The notes beneath the pieces are model-generated. The model saw only the letters and a list, made by a program, of their open reading frames with translations, was not told the origin of the DNA and searched no databases. A DNA stretch of 64,000 nt from Qipengyuania gaetbuli (GTDB lineage Bacteria > Pseudomonadota > Alphaproteobacteria > Sphingomonadales > Sphingomonadaceae), in assembly GCF_020171365.1 (NCBI RefSeq), contig NZ_JAIUZO010000002.1:1116001-1180000 (forward strand), written 5' to 3'. Shown piece by piece: positions 48,580-59,940 of the stretch; positions within the stretch are counted from its first letter, which is position 1, and each line of letters starts with the position of its first letter. The translations under genes and the position numbers were made by a program.

Positions 48580-49458
48580 ATGACCACGCACAAGCCGATC
48601 AAGAAAGCCGTCTTCCCCGTTGCGGGCCTCGGCACGCGCTTCCTGCCCGCCACCAAGGCGATCCCGAAGGAACTGCTCCCGATCGTCGACCGCCCGCTGA
48701 TCCAGTATGCAGTGGACGAGGCGCGCGAGGCGGGGATCGAGCAGATCATCTTCGTGACCGGCCGCGGCAAGACCGCGATCGTCGAGCATTTCGACGTGGC
48801 CTACGAACTGGAATCGACCATGTCCGAACGCGGCAAGGACATGAGCGTGCTCGACCCGACCCGCGCGACGCCCGGCGACATCATCACCGTGCGCCAGCAG
48901 GTCCCGCTCGGCCTCGGCCATGCGATCTGGTGCGCCCGCGCCATCGTGGGCGACGAGCCTTTCGCGATCCTGCTGCCCGACGAACTCATGGTCGGCGAAC
49001 CCGGCTGCATGAAGCAGATGGTCGAAGCCTATAACGAGGTGGGCGGGAACCTGATCTCGGTGCTCGAAGTGCCGGAAGACGAGGTGTCGAGCTACGGCGT
49101 CATCGCGCCCGGCGCACAGGTGTCCGACACGCTGACCGAAGTCACCGGCCTGGTCGAGAAGCCGAAGCGCGAGGATGCGCCCTCGAACAAGATCATCTCG
49201 GGCCGCTACATCCTGCAGCCCGAAGTCATGCGCGTGCTGGAAGACCAGGAAAAAGGCGCGGGCGGGGAAATCCAGCTGACCGACGCAATGGCGCGCATGA
49301 TCGGCAACCAGCCGTTCCACGCGGTGACCTTCTCCGGTAACCGCTATGACTGCGGCAGCAAGACTGGGTTCGTCGAAGCGACGCTGGCGCTGGCGCTGGA
49401 GCGCGAAGACATGGGCGCCGAAGTGCGCGCCATTGCCGAGCGCCTGCTCGCACGCTGA
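48580..49458 (+). CDS. galU: UTP-glucose-1-phosphate uridylyltransferase
   Basis: 292 residues. The nucleotide-binding start [27 protein letters not shown] is diagnostic. [37 protein letters not shown] and the [13 protein letters not shown] motif follow in order. It makes UDP-glucose for polysaccharide and LPS. The well-conserved N-terminus fixes the start at this ATG even though no Shine-Dalgarno sequence precedes it. Confidence 0.95.
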   Translation: MTTHKPIKKAVFPVAGLGTRFLPATKAIPKELLPIVDRPLIQYAVDEAREAGIEQIIFVTGRGKTAIVEHFDVAYELESTMSERGKDMSVLDPTRATPGDIITVRQQVPLGLGHAIWCARAIVGDEPFAILLPDELMVGEPGCMKQMVEAYNEVGGNLISVLEVPEDEVSSYGVIAPGAQVSDTLTEVTGLVEKPKREDAPSNKIISGRYILQPEVMRVLEDQEKGAGGEIQLTDAMARMIGNQPFHAVTFSGNRYDCGSKTGFVEATLALALEREDMGAEVRAIAERLLAR

Positions 49459-49476
49459 TCCAGCCGAAGCATAAAG

Positions 49477-49515
49477 AAAGGGCCGGTCCGCCGCATTGGC
49501 GAACCGGCCCTTTTC
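49477..49515. terminator. Bidirectional terminator between galU and the M28 peptidase gene
   Basis: AAAGGGCCGGT (49477-49487) pairs perfectly with ACCGGCCCTTT (49503-49513). T-rich flanks on both strands suit the two converging genes. Confidence 0.88.
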
Positions 49516-49534
49516 TATTGGTGCCCTGATCGGA

Positions 49535-51223
<1,689 letters not shown>

Positions 51224-51324
51224 GGGGGGCAACCTCTCTTGATCGTTTGCGCCGCGCTTGTTGCAGCACATGGGCCGCAAGGGCAAGCTTGCGCACACCG
51301 GCGCGCGCAGGCACACCGCGCGCC

Positions 51325-54009
51325 ATGGCTGACGACTGGTCCGGAGCACTGGCAAGGGCGCGCGCCCACGCACCGTACCTCGCGCGCGGTCTGGAACTGT
51401 GGCCCGACCTTGCCGAACTGCTCGAACAGGGACGCGGGGACGACGCGCTGTCGCTGGCCAAGGCCGCAGGCGAGGGGATCGCGGATGCCGGCCTCGCCTT
51501 GCGACGCGAGAAGCGGGCGCTGGCGACGGCGCTGGCAATCGGCGATCTCGCCGGCGCCTTCGATCTCGACAAGGTGATGCGCGAACTCTCGCTCTTCGCC
51601 GACCGCGCCATGCACCGCGCGCTGGAGGCGGCCATCGACCGGCGGGTCGAGGGGGCTCCGGTGGACGGGATGATTGCTCTGGCCCTAGGCAAGCACGGTT
51701 CGGGCGAACTCAACTACTCCTCCGACATCGATCCCATCCTGATCTACGATCCGGAACGCCTCGCCCGGCGCGAGCGCGACGAGCCGGGCGAGGCGGCCCA
51801 GCGCTATGCCCGCGAGATGGTGCGGCTGCTGGCCGACGTGACGAGCGAGGGTTACGTCTTCCGCGTCGATCTGCGGCTGCGGCCCGCATCGGAGGTCAGC
51901 CCGCTCGCCATCCCGCTCGAGGCGGCGATCACGCATTACGAAAGCTCGGCCATCGCGTGGGAGCGGGCGGCCTTCATCCGTGCCCGGTCGTGCGCCGGCG
52001 ATATCGCGGCGGGCGAGCGTTTCCTCGACCACATCCGCCCTTTCGTCTGGCGGCGCAGCCTCGATTTCGGGGCAATCGACGCGATCCGCCAGCTGACCCG
52101 CCGCATTCGCGAACAGCAGCGCGGACCCACTGCCCCTGCGCCGGGCTACAACGTCAAACTGGGCCGCGGCGGCATTCGCGAGATCGAGTTCTTCGCCCAG
52201 ACCCACCAGCTAATCCACGGCGGGCGCAACCGCGAACTGCGCTGCAAGCGGACCCGCGACGCGCTCGATGCCTTGGCGGCTGCGGGCCATATCGCGGCCG
52301 AGGACGCGGCAATCCTCGGCGCTTCCTATGACGGGCTGCGCCGCATCGAGCACCGCCTGCAGATGGTCGCCGACCGCCAGACCCACTCGCTTCCCGAAGG
52401 CGAGGCGCTCGACAATGCCGCACGGCTGGACGGGTTTGCCGACGGGTCCGAATGGCTCGATCACATCGCCTCGCTCACGGCTCCCGTCGCGGCACGCTAC
52501 GACGCACTGCTGGCGGAGGACGAGCGATCCGTTCCGGCCGACAGCCCGCATCTTGCGCCGGTGACCGCAGCGAAGGAACTGGACCCAGAGCTGGCCGAGC
52601 GGGTGAAGGCGTGGACCGATGGCCGCTATCCGCCGCTGCGCAGCCCCGCAGCGCTGTCCGCTTTCGAGGCGATCCGTGCGCCCTTGCTGGATTCGCTGGC
52701 TGCGGCAGACGAGCCGGACCGAGCCGTCGCCCGCTGGGAAACGCTGCTCTCGCGGCTCAGCAGCGCAGTGAACCTGTTCCGCCTGCTCGAGGCGCGGCCC
52801 GGCCTGTTCCAGCTGCTTGCCGACTGCCTCACGCTCGCCCCGCCGCTGGCCGATGCGATTGCCTTGCGGCCCGAACTGGTCGACGCCCTGATCGACCGCA
52901 GCGCACTTGACCTGCCGGGCAGCCGCGAGGAACTGGCCGAAGCGATGATGCGCGGCGAGCGCGGCGACACTTACGAAGACCGGCTCGACCGCATCCGCAT
53001 CGTCACAGGCGAGACGCGTTTCGCGCTTGGCGTGCAGCTGATCGAGACGGCACACGACCCGCTCGATATCGCGCAGGCTCTCTCGCGCACGGCGGAAGCG
53101 GCACTGGATATCGCGCAGCAGGCGGCAAGCGAGGAATTCGCCGCCCGCCACGGGCATATCGCGGGAAGCGAACTGGTCGTGCTGGGTCTCGGGCGGCTCG
53201 GCGGCGGAATGCTGACCCATGCCTCCGACCTCGACGTGGTCTACCTCTTCACCGGGTCGCACGAGGGCGAATCCGATGGCGAGCGACCGCTCGGCGCGAC
53301 GCTCTATTTCAACCGCCTCGCCCAGCGGGTGAGCGCCGCGCTGTCGGTGCCGACAGCCGAAGGTGCGCTCTACGAAGTCGACACGCGGCTGCGTCCCCAG
53401 GGCGCGCAGGGACCGCTCGCGGTGAGCCTCGATAGCTTCCTGCGCTACCAGGCCGAAGACGCTTGGACCTGGGAGCATATGGCGCTGACCCGCTCACGCG
53501 CGCTGACCGGCAGCGAGACGGCGCGGACGCAGATCGAGGAGGGCCTGCGCAAAGTGCTCTGCCGCAAGCGCAATCCGGACACGCTGAAGCAAGACCTGCT
53601 CAAGATGCGCAACGAAATGGCGGCGCACAAACCGCCGCGCGGCCCGCTCGACGCCAAGCTGCTGCGCGGCGGGCTGGTGGACCTCGAATTCGTCGTCCAC
53701 TTCCTGCAATTGCGCGACGGCATCGCGCTCACCCCGCGCCTCGATGACGCCATTGCGCAGCTGGCGGCGCGCGACCTGCTGCCTGCAAGCCTTGGCGACG
53801 CGCACGACTTGATGACGCGGCTGCTGGTGGGTACGCGCCTGCTCGCCCCCGACCTCGCCGTCCCGGCAGGCCCGCAGGGCGCGATCCTCGCTCGCATCTG
53901 CCGCTGCGAGGATTTTGCGGCGCTGCGCCGGGCGTTCGACGATGCGCGGGCGGCAGTGGCACAGGCATGGACGGCCCATCTGGGCGAGACACTGGAGATG
54001 GACGAATGA
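51325..54009 (+). CDS. glnE: Glutamine synthetase adenylyltransferase/deadenylase
   Basis: 894 residues from the ATG at 51325. Two nucleotidyltransferase halves: the first with LGKHGSGELNYSSDIDPILIYD (deadenylylase) and the second with LGRLGGGMLTHASDLDVVYLF (adenylylase), each followed by a helical domain (NVKLGRGGIREIEFFAQ; LLRGGLVDLEFVVHFLQ). It modifies glutamine synthetase according to nitrogen status, in line with gltBD elsewhere in the window. Its stop overlaps the bcp start (ATGA). Confidence 0.95.
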   Translation: MADDWSGALARARAHAPYLARGLELWPDLAELLEQGRGDDALSLAKAAGEGIADAGLALRREKRALATALAIGDLAGAFDLDKVMRELSLFADRAMHRALEAAIDRRVEGAPVDGMIALALGKHGSGELNYSSDIDPILIYDPERLARRERDEPGEAAQRYAREMVRLLADVTSEGYVFRVDLRLRPASEVSPLAIPLEAAITHYESSAIAWERAAFIRARSCAGDIAAGERFLDHIRPFVWRRSLDFGAIDAIRQLTRRIREQQRGPTAPAPGYNVKLGRGGIREIEFFAQTHQLIHGGRNRELRCKRTRDALDALAAAGHIAAEDAAILGASYDGLRRIEHRLQMVADRQTHSLPEGEALDNAARLDGFADGSEWLDHIASLTAPVAARYDALLAEDERSVPADSPHLAPVTAAKELDPELAERVKAWTDGRYPPLRSPAALSAFEAIRAPLLDSLAAADEPDRAVARWETLLSRLSSAVNLFRLLEARPGLFQLLADCLTLAPPLADAIALRPELVDALIDRSALDLPGSREELAEAMMRGERGDTYEDRLDRIRIVTGETRFALGVQLIETAHDPLDIAQALSRTAEAALDIAQQAASEEFAARHGHIAGSELVVLGLGRLGGGMLTHASDLDVVYLFTGSHEGESDGERPLGATLYFNRLAQRVSAALSVPTAEGALYEVDTRLRPQGAQGPLAVSLDSFLRYQAEDAWTWEHMALTRSRALTGSETARTQIEEGLRKVLCRKRNPDTLKQDLLKMRNEMAAHKPPRGPLDAKLLRGGLVDLEFVVHFLQLRDGIALTPRLDDAIAQLAARDLLPASLGDAHDLMTRLLVGTRLLAPDLAVPAGPQGAILARICRCEDFAALRRAFDDARAAVAQAWTAHLGETLEMDE

Positions 54010-54476
54010 GCACTTACGACGTCGGCGACGCTTTTCCCGATTTCAGCATGGAAACGCCCGATGGCGGCACAGTGACCAAGGGCGACCTATCCGGCTTGAA
54101 AGCGGTCGTCTTCTTCTATCCCAAGGACAATACGCCGGGCTGCACGACCGAGGCCAAGGACTTCAGCGCGCTCAAGGGCGAATTCGACAAGGCGGGCGTC
54201 CGCCTGCTTGGCGTCAGCAAGGATTCGCCCAAGAAGCACCAGAATTTCATCGCCAAGCACACTCTCACGGTCGACCTTGCGACCGATGCGGAGGAAGGCG
54301 GCCTGTCGGACGAACTCGGCGTGTGGACGGAAAAGCAGATGTACGGGAAGACCTACATGGGCATGGTCCGCTCAACCTTTTTGCTGGCGGGTGACGGGAC
54401 CATCCTGCGCATCTGGCCCAAGGTGAAGGTCAAGGGTCACGCCGAGGAAGTGCTCGAGGCGGCAAGGGGCGCATGA
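54006..54476 (+). CDS. bcp: Thiol peroxidase, BCP/PrxQ-type peroxiredoxin
   Basis: 156 residues. Peroxidatic Cys46 lies in NTPGCTTEAKDF. The usual second cysteine five residues on is replaced by Ala50, so this is a 1-Cys form that needs an external thiol. FFYPKDNTPGC and GVSKDSPKKHQNF are family hallmarks. It reduces hydroperoxides in the cytoplasm. It is coupled to glnE upstream and to the DUF455 gene downstream (ATGA at both joints). Confidence 0.93.
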   Translation: MSTYDVGDAFPDFSMETPDGGTVTKGDLSGLKAVVFFYPKDNTPGCTTEAKDFSALKGEFDKAGVRLLGVSKDSPKKHQNFIAKHTLTVDLATDAEEGGLSDELGVWTEKQMYGKTYMGMVRSTFLLAGDGTILRIWPKVKVKGHAEEVLEAARGA

Positions 54477-55273
54477 CGTCACGGCGGCAATCGGTTGCGG
54501 CCGCCATCCGTGCCGCGCTGCTGACCGGGGACAAGACAAGCAAGGTTTTCGCTGCAAGGCAGGTGGCGCGCAACTGGCGGCTAGGCAGGCTGGAGGCGGT
54601 CTTCGACTGCCCCATGCCCGATCGCCCCGCCTGGCCGGACGATCTGGTGCTGGCCGCCCCGGGCCAGATGCCCAAGCGCGGCAAGGGCGGGTCAGAGCGC
54701 GGGCGAATCGCCTTGTGGCACGCGCTGGCCCATATCGAATTCGTCGCCATCGACCTCGCGCTCGACATGGCCGGGCGGTTCGGCGAATCGATGGGCGAGG
54801 AGTTCGTCTCCGACTTCCTCGCGGTCGCCGCGGACGAGGCGATGCATTTCGCCTTGCTCGAGCGCAAGCTCGCGACGCTCGGTTCCTATTACGGGGCACT
54901 GCCCGCGCATGACGGCTTGTGGAGCGCCGCGCAGGACACGGCGCATGACGTCGCTGCGCGGCTCGCGATCGTGCCCATGGTACTGGAAGCGCGCGGTCTC
55001 GACGTCACGCCAGCCACGCTCGAGCGGGTGCGTGCGCAAGGGGACGAGAACGGGGCGCGAATCCTCAAACGAATCCTTGACGACGAAATCCGCCACGTCG
55101 CCTACGGCGCCAAGCACTTTCGGGCCCTTTGCAAGGCACGCGGAGAGAACCCGCCAGAATCATGGCAGAAACTCGTCCGGACGCATTTTTCGGGAGGGCT
55201 TAAGCCACCATTCAACGACTCGGCGCGTTCGACAGCCGGTCTGTCGCGGGACTTCTACGCGACTATTGCTTAG
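54473..55273 (+). CDS. DUF455 ferritin-like protein
   Basis: 266 residues. A four-helix, ferritin-like pattern with possible di-iron ligands: ALAHIEFVAIDLALD, AADEAMHFALLERKL and DDEIRHVAYGAKHF (Glu-x-x-His type motifs). These match DUF455, whose biochemical role is undefined. It follows bcp with a 4-bp overlap, so a redox-related or oxygen-related function in the same transcript is plausible but not shown. Confidence 0.83.
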   Translation: MTSRRQSVAAAIRAALLTGDKTSKVFAARQVARNWRLGRLEAVFDCPMPDRPAWPDDLVLAAPGQMPKRGKGGSERGRIALWHALAHIEFVAIDLALDMAGRFGESMGEEFVSDFLAVAADEAMHFALLERKLATLGSYYGALPAHDGLWSAAQDTAHDVAARLAIVPMVLEARGLDVTPATLERVRAQGDENGARILKRILDDEIRHVAYGAKHFRALCKARGENPPESWQKLVRTHFSGGLKPPFNDSARSTAGLSRDFYATIA

Positions 55274-55379
55274 TTAACCTTTCCGCCGATAACCCAAACT
55301 CACGAGATGCCGGGGGGTTCCGGCGGAACTGAAAAACACGGTCGGCAGGGCACGGGACGCCCACTGGTCGAAAGCAAAA

Positions 55380-55398
55380 CGGCCCCACAAAGGGGCCG
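55380..55398 (+). promoter_or_regulatory. Leader hairpin before the M23 peptidase gene
   Basis: CGGCCCC (55380-55386) pairs with GGGGCCG (55392-55398), loop ACAAA, ending 16 nt before the ATG. It lies just before the AGGACGGG ribosome region and may affect translation. Confidence 0.4.
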
Positions 55399-55414
55399 AC
55401 AGGACGGGTTAGCA

Positions 55415-56104
55415 ATGATTTCCAAGCGCAGCACGATTGCAGTGACGATGCTTGCCGCAGGCATGAGCATCGCAGCCGCTCCGGCTCACGCGGAAACCAA
55501 TGCGGCAGCAGCCGCGGTCGGCGCCATCGACGTGTCGAAGGTTACTGCCGAAAACGCAGGCGAAGCGGACGAACAGTTCACCGAACTTTTCGCCAAGTGG
55601 GAAAATCCGGGCCAGGCCTCGCTCCTGACCGCCGGTCCGAAGGTTTCGGTCCCCTCGCGCATGCCCCTCGAAAATACCCGCCTGACCAGCGATTACGGCA
55701 TGCGCACGCATCCGGTTCTCGGTCGCCGCATGGGCCACAAGGGCGTCGACCTTGCCGCCCCGACCGGCACGCCGATCTATGCCACCGCCGACGGCGTGGT
55801 CTCGAAGGCAGAGAAATTCTCCAGCTACGGCAACTTCGTCTCGATCGAGCACGGCGCCCGCATCCAGACGCGCTATGCCCACATGTCGCGCATTGCGGTT
55901 GCCGATGGCGCCCGCGTCAAGAAGGGCGACATCATCGGTTACGTCGGTTCGACCGGCCGTTCGACCGGTCCGCACCTGCACTATGAAGTCCGCATCGACG
56001 GCAGCGCCGTCAACCCGGTTCCCTACATGGTCGAATCGTCCGCCCAGCAGGCCTTCGCGCTTGCCATCGGCGAAGGCGGCCAGGGCGGCGCAGACGAAAA
56101 TTGA
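55415..56104 (+). CDS. M23-family (LytM-type) peptidoglycan metallopeptidase
   Basis: 229 residues. Signal peptide about 1-26 (ending APAHAE). The LytM domain has TSDYGMRTHPVLGRRMGHKGVDLAAPTG, with the His and Asp metal ligands (HKGVD), and GPHLHYEV with the HxH pair, so the zinc site is complete. It should cleave cross-links in the cell wall or, if regulated, act with a division complex. It has its own leader and terminator, so it is a separate transcript. Confidence 0.92.
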   Translation: MISKRSTIAVTMLAAGMSIAAAPAHAETNAAAAAVGAIDVSKVTAENAGEADEQFTELFAKWENPGQASLLTAGPKVSVPSRMPLENTRLTSDYGMRTHPVLGRRMGHKGVDLAAPTGTPIYATADGVVSKAEKFSSYGNFVSIEHGARIQTRYAHMSRIAVADGARVKKGDIIGYVGSTGRSTGPHLHYEVRIDGSAVNPVPYMVESSAQQAFALAIGEGGQGGADEN

Positions 56105-56148
56105 GGCGATAACGCCAGGGGCTTCGCGCCCTTCGGGTTCGCAGGAAG

Positions 56149-56178
56149 AGGCGCCGGTTCATTCCGGCGCCTTTTTTC
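56149..56178 (+). terminator. Rho-independent terminator after the M23 peptidase gene
   Basis: AGGCGCCGG (56149-56157) and CCGGCGCCT (56164-56172) form a perfect 9-bp stem with a 6-nt loop and a following T run. Confidence 0.9.
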
Positions 56179-56265
56179 TTGCCCGTGCGCGCCATGCAGG
56201 TAGGTTTCCTTCCGCAACCGGATGAGTCCGCCAACAGGACCGACGGCGAGGAGAGAGAAACAGGC

Positions 56266-57813
56266 ATGCATCCAATCACGCACGCGCAGGCGCGACCCGA
56301 CCATCCCGCGATCATCATGGCCGGTTCCGGCAAGATGGTCAGCTATGGCGAGATGGATGCCTACGCCAACCGCTTCGCCCAGCTGATGCGGGCGCGCGGG
56401 CTCAATCGCGGCGATCACGTCGCGATCCTGATGGAAAACAATGCCGAATACCTGCAGCTGGTCTGGGGCGCACAGCGCTGCGGCATCATGATGGTGCCGA
56501 TCTCCACCCGCCTGACCGCACCCGAGATCTGCTACATCCTCGATGATGCGGGTGCGAAGCTGCTGATCACCACCCACGCCTTCGACGAAGTGATGCAGGA
56601 CATCCGGCGCGAGTGCGCGGGCGTCCCCGTCCTGCTGGTCGGCGGTTCGGGCGAAGAGAGCCTCGAAGATGCACTTGCCGCCCAGCCGGCAGAGCCGATC
56701 GCGGACCCGCTGCCGGGCCAGTACATGCTTTATTCCAGCGGCACGACCGGGCGGCCCAAGGGCATCCGCCCCGCTCCGCCGGACGATGACGACGTGCTGG
56801 CCGTGACGCCGCTTGTGGGGCTGGCCGTCATGGGCGTTGGCTGGCCGACCGACGGGAGCATGATCTACCTCTCGCCCGCCCCGCTCTACCATGCGGCCCC
56901 GCTTGGCTGGTGCACAACCGCGCACCGGCTCGGCGCGACGATCGTGGTCATGGAGAAGTTCGGTCCGGAAACCGCGCTGGCCGCGATCGAGAAATACAAG
57001 GTCACCGACAGCCAGTGGGTCCCGACCCACTTCGTGCGCATGCTCAAGCTCGATCCCTCCATCCGCACGAAATACGACCTGTCGAGCCACCAGCGCGCCA
57101 TCCACGCGGCCGCACCCTGCCCGGTACCGGTCAAGCGCGAGATGATCGAATGGTGGGGCCCGATTATCGTCGAATATTACGCCGGCTCCGAAGGCATCGG
57201 CATGACGCTGATCAAGAGCGAGGACTGGCTGGCCCACCCCGGCTCGGTCGGTCGTGCGATCCACGGCGTGCTGCACGTCTGCGATGCTGACGGGAACGAG
57301 GTGCCGGCCGGCACCGACGGCCTGCTCTATTTCGAAAACGACAAGATCCCGACCTATCACAACGATCCGGAGAAGACCCGCGATGCCATGCACCCGAAGG
57401 GCTGGATGACGCTGGGCGATATCGGCCACGTCGACGGGGACGGCTTCCTCTACCTCACCGACCGCAAGAGCCACATGATCATCTCGGGCGGGGTGAACAT
57501 CTACCCGCAGGAGATCGAGAACCTCCTTGTCACGCACGAGAAGGTGATGGACGCCGCCGTGATCGGCGCGCCTTGTCCGGACTTCGGGGAGAAGGTCGTC
57601 GCGGTGGTGCAGCCGATGGACATGGGTGAAGCCGGCGAAGCGCTCGAGGCCGAGCTGCGCGATTTCCTCAGCCCCCAGCTTGCCAAGATCAAGATGCCCA
57701 AGCTGTTCGACTTCCGCGCGCAATTGCCGCGCGAGGCCAATGGCAAGCTCTACAAGCGCGAACTGCGCGACGAATACCAGAAGAAGGCCGAAGCAGAGAC
57801 GGAGCAGGCGTGA
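56266..57813 (+). CDS. AMP-dependent acyl-CoA synthetase/ligase
   Basis: 515 residues from the ATG at 56266, preceded by GAGGAGAGAG; the frame continues upstream to 56179 without protein character. ATP-binding signature YSSGTTGRPKGI at about residue 160. Later motifs YYAGSEGIG, TLGDIGHVDGDGFLYLTDRKSHMIISGGVNIYP and the C-terminal GKLYKRELRD lysine complete the fold. It activates a carboxylic acid as its CoA thioester. The stop (TGATG) overlaps the P450 start, so the two are probably a functional pair acting on one lipophilic acid. Confidence 0.92.
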   Translation: MHPITHAQARPDHPAIIMAGSGKMVSYGEMDAYANRFAQLMRARGLNRGDHVAILMENNAEYLQLVWGAQRCGIMMVPISTRLTAPEICYILDDAGAKLLITTHAFDEVMQDIRRECAGVPVLLVGGSGEESLEDALAAQPAEPIADPLPGQYMLYSSGTTGRPKGIRPAPPDDDDVLAVTPLVGLAVMGVGWPTDGSMIYLSPAPLYHAAPLGWCTTAHRLGATIVVMEKFGPETALAAIEKYKVTDSQWVPTHFVRMLKLDPSIRTKYDLSSHQRAIHAAAPCPVPVKREMIEWWGPIIVEYYAGSEGIGMTLIKSEDWLAHPGSVGRAIHGVLHVCDADGNEVPAGTDGLLYFENDKIPTYHNDPEKTRDAMHPKGWMTLGDIGHVDGDGFLYLTDRKSHMIISGGVNIYPQEIENLLVTHEKVMDAAVIGAPCPDFGEKVVAVVQPMDMGEAGEALEAELRDFLSPQLAKIKMPKLFDFRAQLPREANGKLYKRELRDEYQKKAEAETEQA

Positions 57814-59114
57814 TGGCAACCATGGAGAGACCGACACTCGACCGCGAGACCGCTCGCGAAGTCGTGGACCCGGCAAGCTACGCCGCATGGGACCCGCTGC
57901 TCGACACCTTCGACCGGCTGCGCGAGGAGAACCCCGTCGCCTGGATCGAGCCGGGCGAGGAATATGCCCACCCGCCCTTCTGGCTGGTCACGCGCTATGA
58001 CGACGTGATGCGCATGTCGAAGGACAATGCGACCTTCCTCAACAATCCGCACACGGTCGTCTTCAGCCTGACCGAGGGGATCGAATTCGCCAAGGCGATG
58101 ACCGGCGGCAGCGAGCATCTCGTCGCCAGCCTCGTCACCTTCGACGGGCCGATCCACATGAAGTACCGCAAGCTGACGCAGGAATGGTTCATGCCCAAGA
58201 ACCTGCGATCGGTGGAGGACGAGATCCGCGAAATCGCCACCGCCGCGGTGGACCGCCTGCTTGCCGAAGGCGAGGAGGTCGATTTCGTGAAGGCGGTCAG
58301 CGCGCCCTATCCGCTGCACGTCGTAATGCAGATCATGGGCGTGCCCGAGGAAGACGAGCCGCGCATGCTGATGCTCACCCAGCAGCTGTTCGGCGGGCAG
58401 GACGACGATCTCAACCAGTCCGGCATCAAGGATCTGCCGCCCGAAGCGATCACCCAGCTGGTCGCGGGCGCTGTGGCCGATTTCGAAGCCTATTTCGCCA
58501 AACTTACCGCCGAACGGCGCGCCAACCCGACCGGCGATGTCGCCAGTACCATCGCCAATGCGGTGATCGACGGCGAGCCGCTCAACGACCGCGACATGAT
58601 GGGCTATTACATCATCCTCGCCGCCGCCGGGCACGATACGACGAGCGCCAGCACGGCAGGTGCGATGCTCGCCCTGGCGAAGGACCCGGAGCAATGGGCG
58701 AAGGTGAAGGCCGACCGCTCGCTGCTCGGCGGGATCGTCGAGGAAGCGATCCGCTGGACCACGCCGGTGCAGCACTTCATGCGCACCGCTGCCGAGGATA
58801 CCGAGGTCGGCGGGCAGCAGATCGCCAAGGGCGACTGGCTGATGATGAACTACGTCGCCGCCAATCACGACCCTGCCGTGTTCGACAACCCGCGCAAGTT
58901 CGATGCCGCCCGCAGCCCCAACCGCCACCTTGCCTTCGGGGCGGGCGCGCACCAATGCCTCGGCCTACACCTTGCGCGGCTTGAGATGCGCATCCTGTTC
59001 GAGACCCTGCTCGACCGGATCGACAGCGTCGAACTGGCGGGCGAGCCGAAGCGGGCGAAATCGACCTTCGTCGGCGGGCTCAAGACACTGCCGCTCCGCC
59101 TCAAGGCAAGCTGA
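57813..59114 (+). CDS. Cytochrome P450
   Basis: 433 residues from the ATG at 57813 (TGATG junction); a GTG at 57810 is possible. I-helix motif AAAGHDTTSAS, ExxR motif (VEEAIRW) and heme loop FGAGAHQCLG with the ligand at about Cys382. No membrane anchor, so it is a soluble class I bacterial P450 that needs ferredoxin and reductase from elsewhere. The upstream acyl-CoA ligase and the N-terminus (AREVVDPASYAAWDPLLDTF) suggest a sterol, terpenoid or fatty-acid substrate, which is inference. Confidence 0.95.
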   Translation: MATMERPTLDRETAREVVDPASYAAWDPLLDTFDRLREENPVAWIEPGEEYAHPPFWLVTRYDDVMRMSKDNATFLNNPHTVVFSLTEGIEFAKAMTGGSEHLVASLVTFDGPIHMKYRKLTQEWFMPKNLRSVEDEIREIATAAVDRLLAEGEEVDFVKAVSAPYPLHVVMQIMGVPEEDEPRMLMLTQQLFGGQDDDLNQSGIKDLPPEAITQLVAGAVADFEAYFAKLTAERRANPTGDVASTIANAVIDGEPLNDRDMMGYYIILAAAGHDTTSASTAGAMLALAKDPEQWAKVKADRSLLGGIVEEAIRWTTPVQHFMRTAAEDTEVGGQQIAKGDWLMMNYVAANHDPAVFDNPRKFDAARSPNRHLAFGAGAHQCLGLHLARLEMRILFETLLDRIDSVELAGEPKRAKSTFVGGLKTLPLRLKAS

Positions 59115-59301
59115 AGTCACGAACGTCCGAATTGAAGACAAACGTCCGCGATTGCGGGAGAAATCGTACTATCGATTTCCGATTTTCCTACCCAAACACC
59201 CCCCGTTCTGCTAACTGATTGGCATGGATAAAACAGTAGGACGATGGGCTTTCGGCTCCGGCTGAGAGCGCGGCGCACTGCGCATTTGAGGGGAGGGAAT
59301 C

Positions 59302-59922
59302 ATGACATTGCTGGAACCCTATAACGCGCCTTTCGCGATAGCCTTGCTGTTGATGGTAGCGCTGCTGGTGATCCAGGTGCTGGGCGTGCTCGATATCGAC
59401 TTGGATATCGACACCGATGGCGATGGAGCCATCGGCGCGGGACCTGTCGACGGGCTGCTGACGCTGCTCGGCCTCGGCCGGGTGCCGTTGACCGTGTGGC
59501 TGGTCGTGTTCCTGTTCCTCTTCGCGGCCCTCGGCCTGGGGATACAGGAGCTTGGATCAAGCTTCACCGGCAATCCGCTCGATGCGTGGCTGGCCGGTGT
59601 CCTCGCCGGCGCAGCCGCATTGCCGGTGACCTCGATCATCGCGAGGCCCCTGGGTCGGATCCTGCCGCAGGACGAAACCAGTGCGGTGGGCATCGACACG
59701 CTGGTGGGCCGACGCGCAAGCATCACCGAAGGTATCGCAAGGGCAGGCTCGCCCGCCCGCGCCCGGGTGAAAGACGTGCATGGGCAATCGCATTACGTGA
59801 TGGTCGAACCGCACGAGAGCGCATCCGAATTCCACGCCGGCGACGAGGTCCTCCTCGTCCGCCGCGAGGACAACACATTCTACGGCACAGCGCTGGCCGA
59901 ACGCCGCCTGTCGCCTGCTTGA
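59302..59922 (+). CDS. YqiJ-like inner-membrane protein with OB-fold-like domain
   Basis: 206 residues. Helices at about 11-30, 60-80 and 95-115, with an acidic linker (DIDLDIDTDGDG) after the first. The C-terminal part (VGRRASITEGIARAGSPARARVKD and VMVEPHESASEFHAGDEVLLVRRE) has the NfeD/OB-fold beta pattern. It matches the YqiJ proteins that sit next to YqiK-type flotillins, and here a flotillin follows after 18 bp. It probably localises or stabilises the flotillin scaffold. Confidence 0.85.
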   Translation: MTLLEPYNAPFAIALLLMVALLVIQVLGVLDIDLDIDTDGDGAIGAGPVDGLLTLLGLGRVPLTVWLVVFLFLFAALGLGIQELGSSFTGNPLDAWLAGVLAGAAALPVTSIIARPLGRILPQDETSAVGIDTLVGRRASITEGIARAGSPARARVKDVHGQSHYVMVEPHESASEFHAGDEVLLVRREDNTFYGTALAERRLSPA

Positions 59923-59940
59923 AATCGAGAAGGAGAAGAA

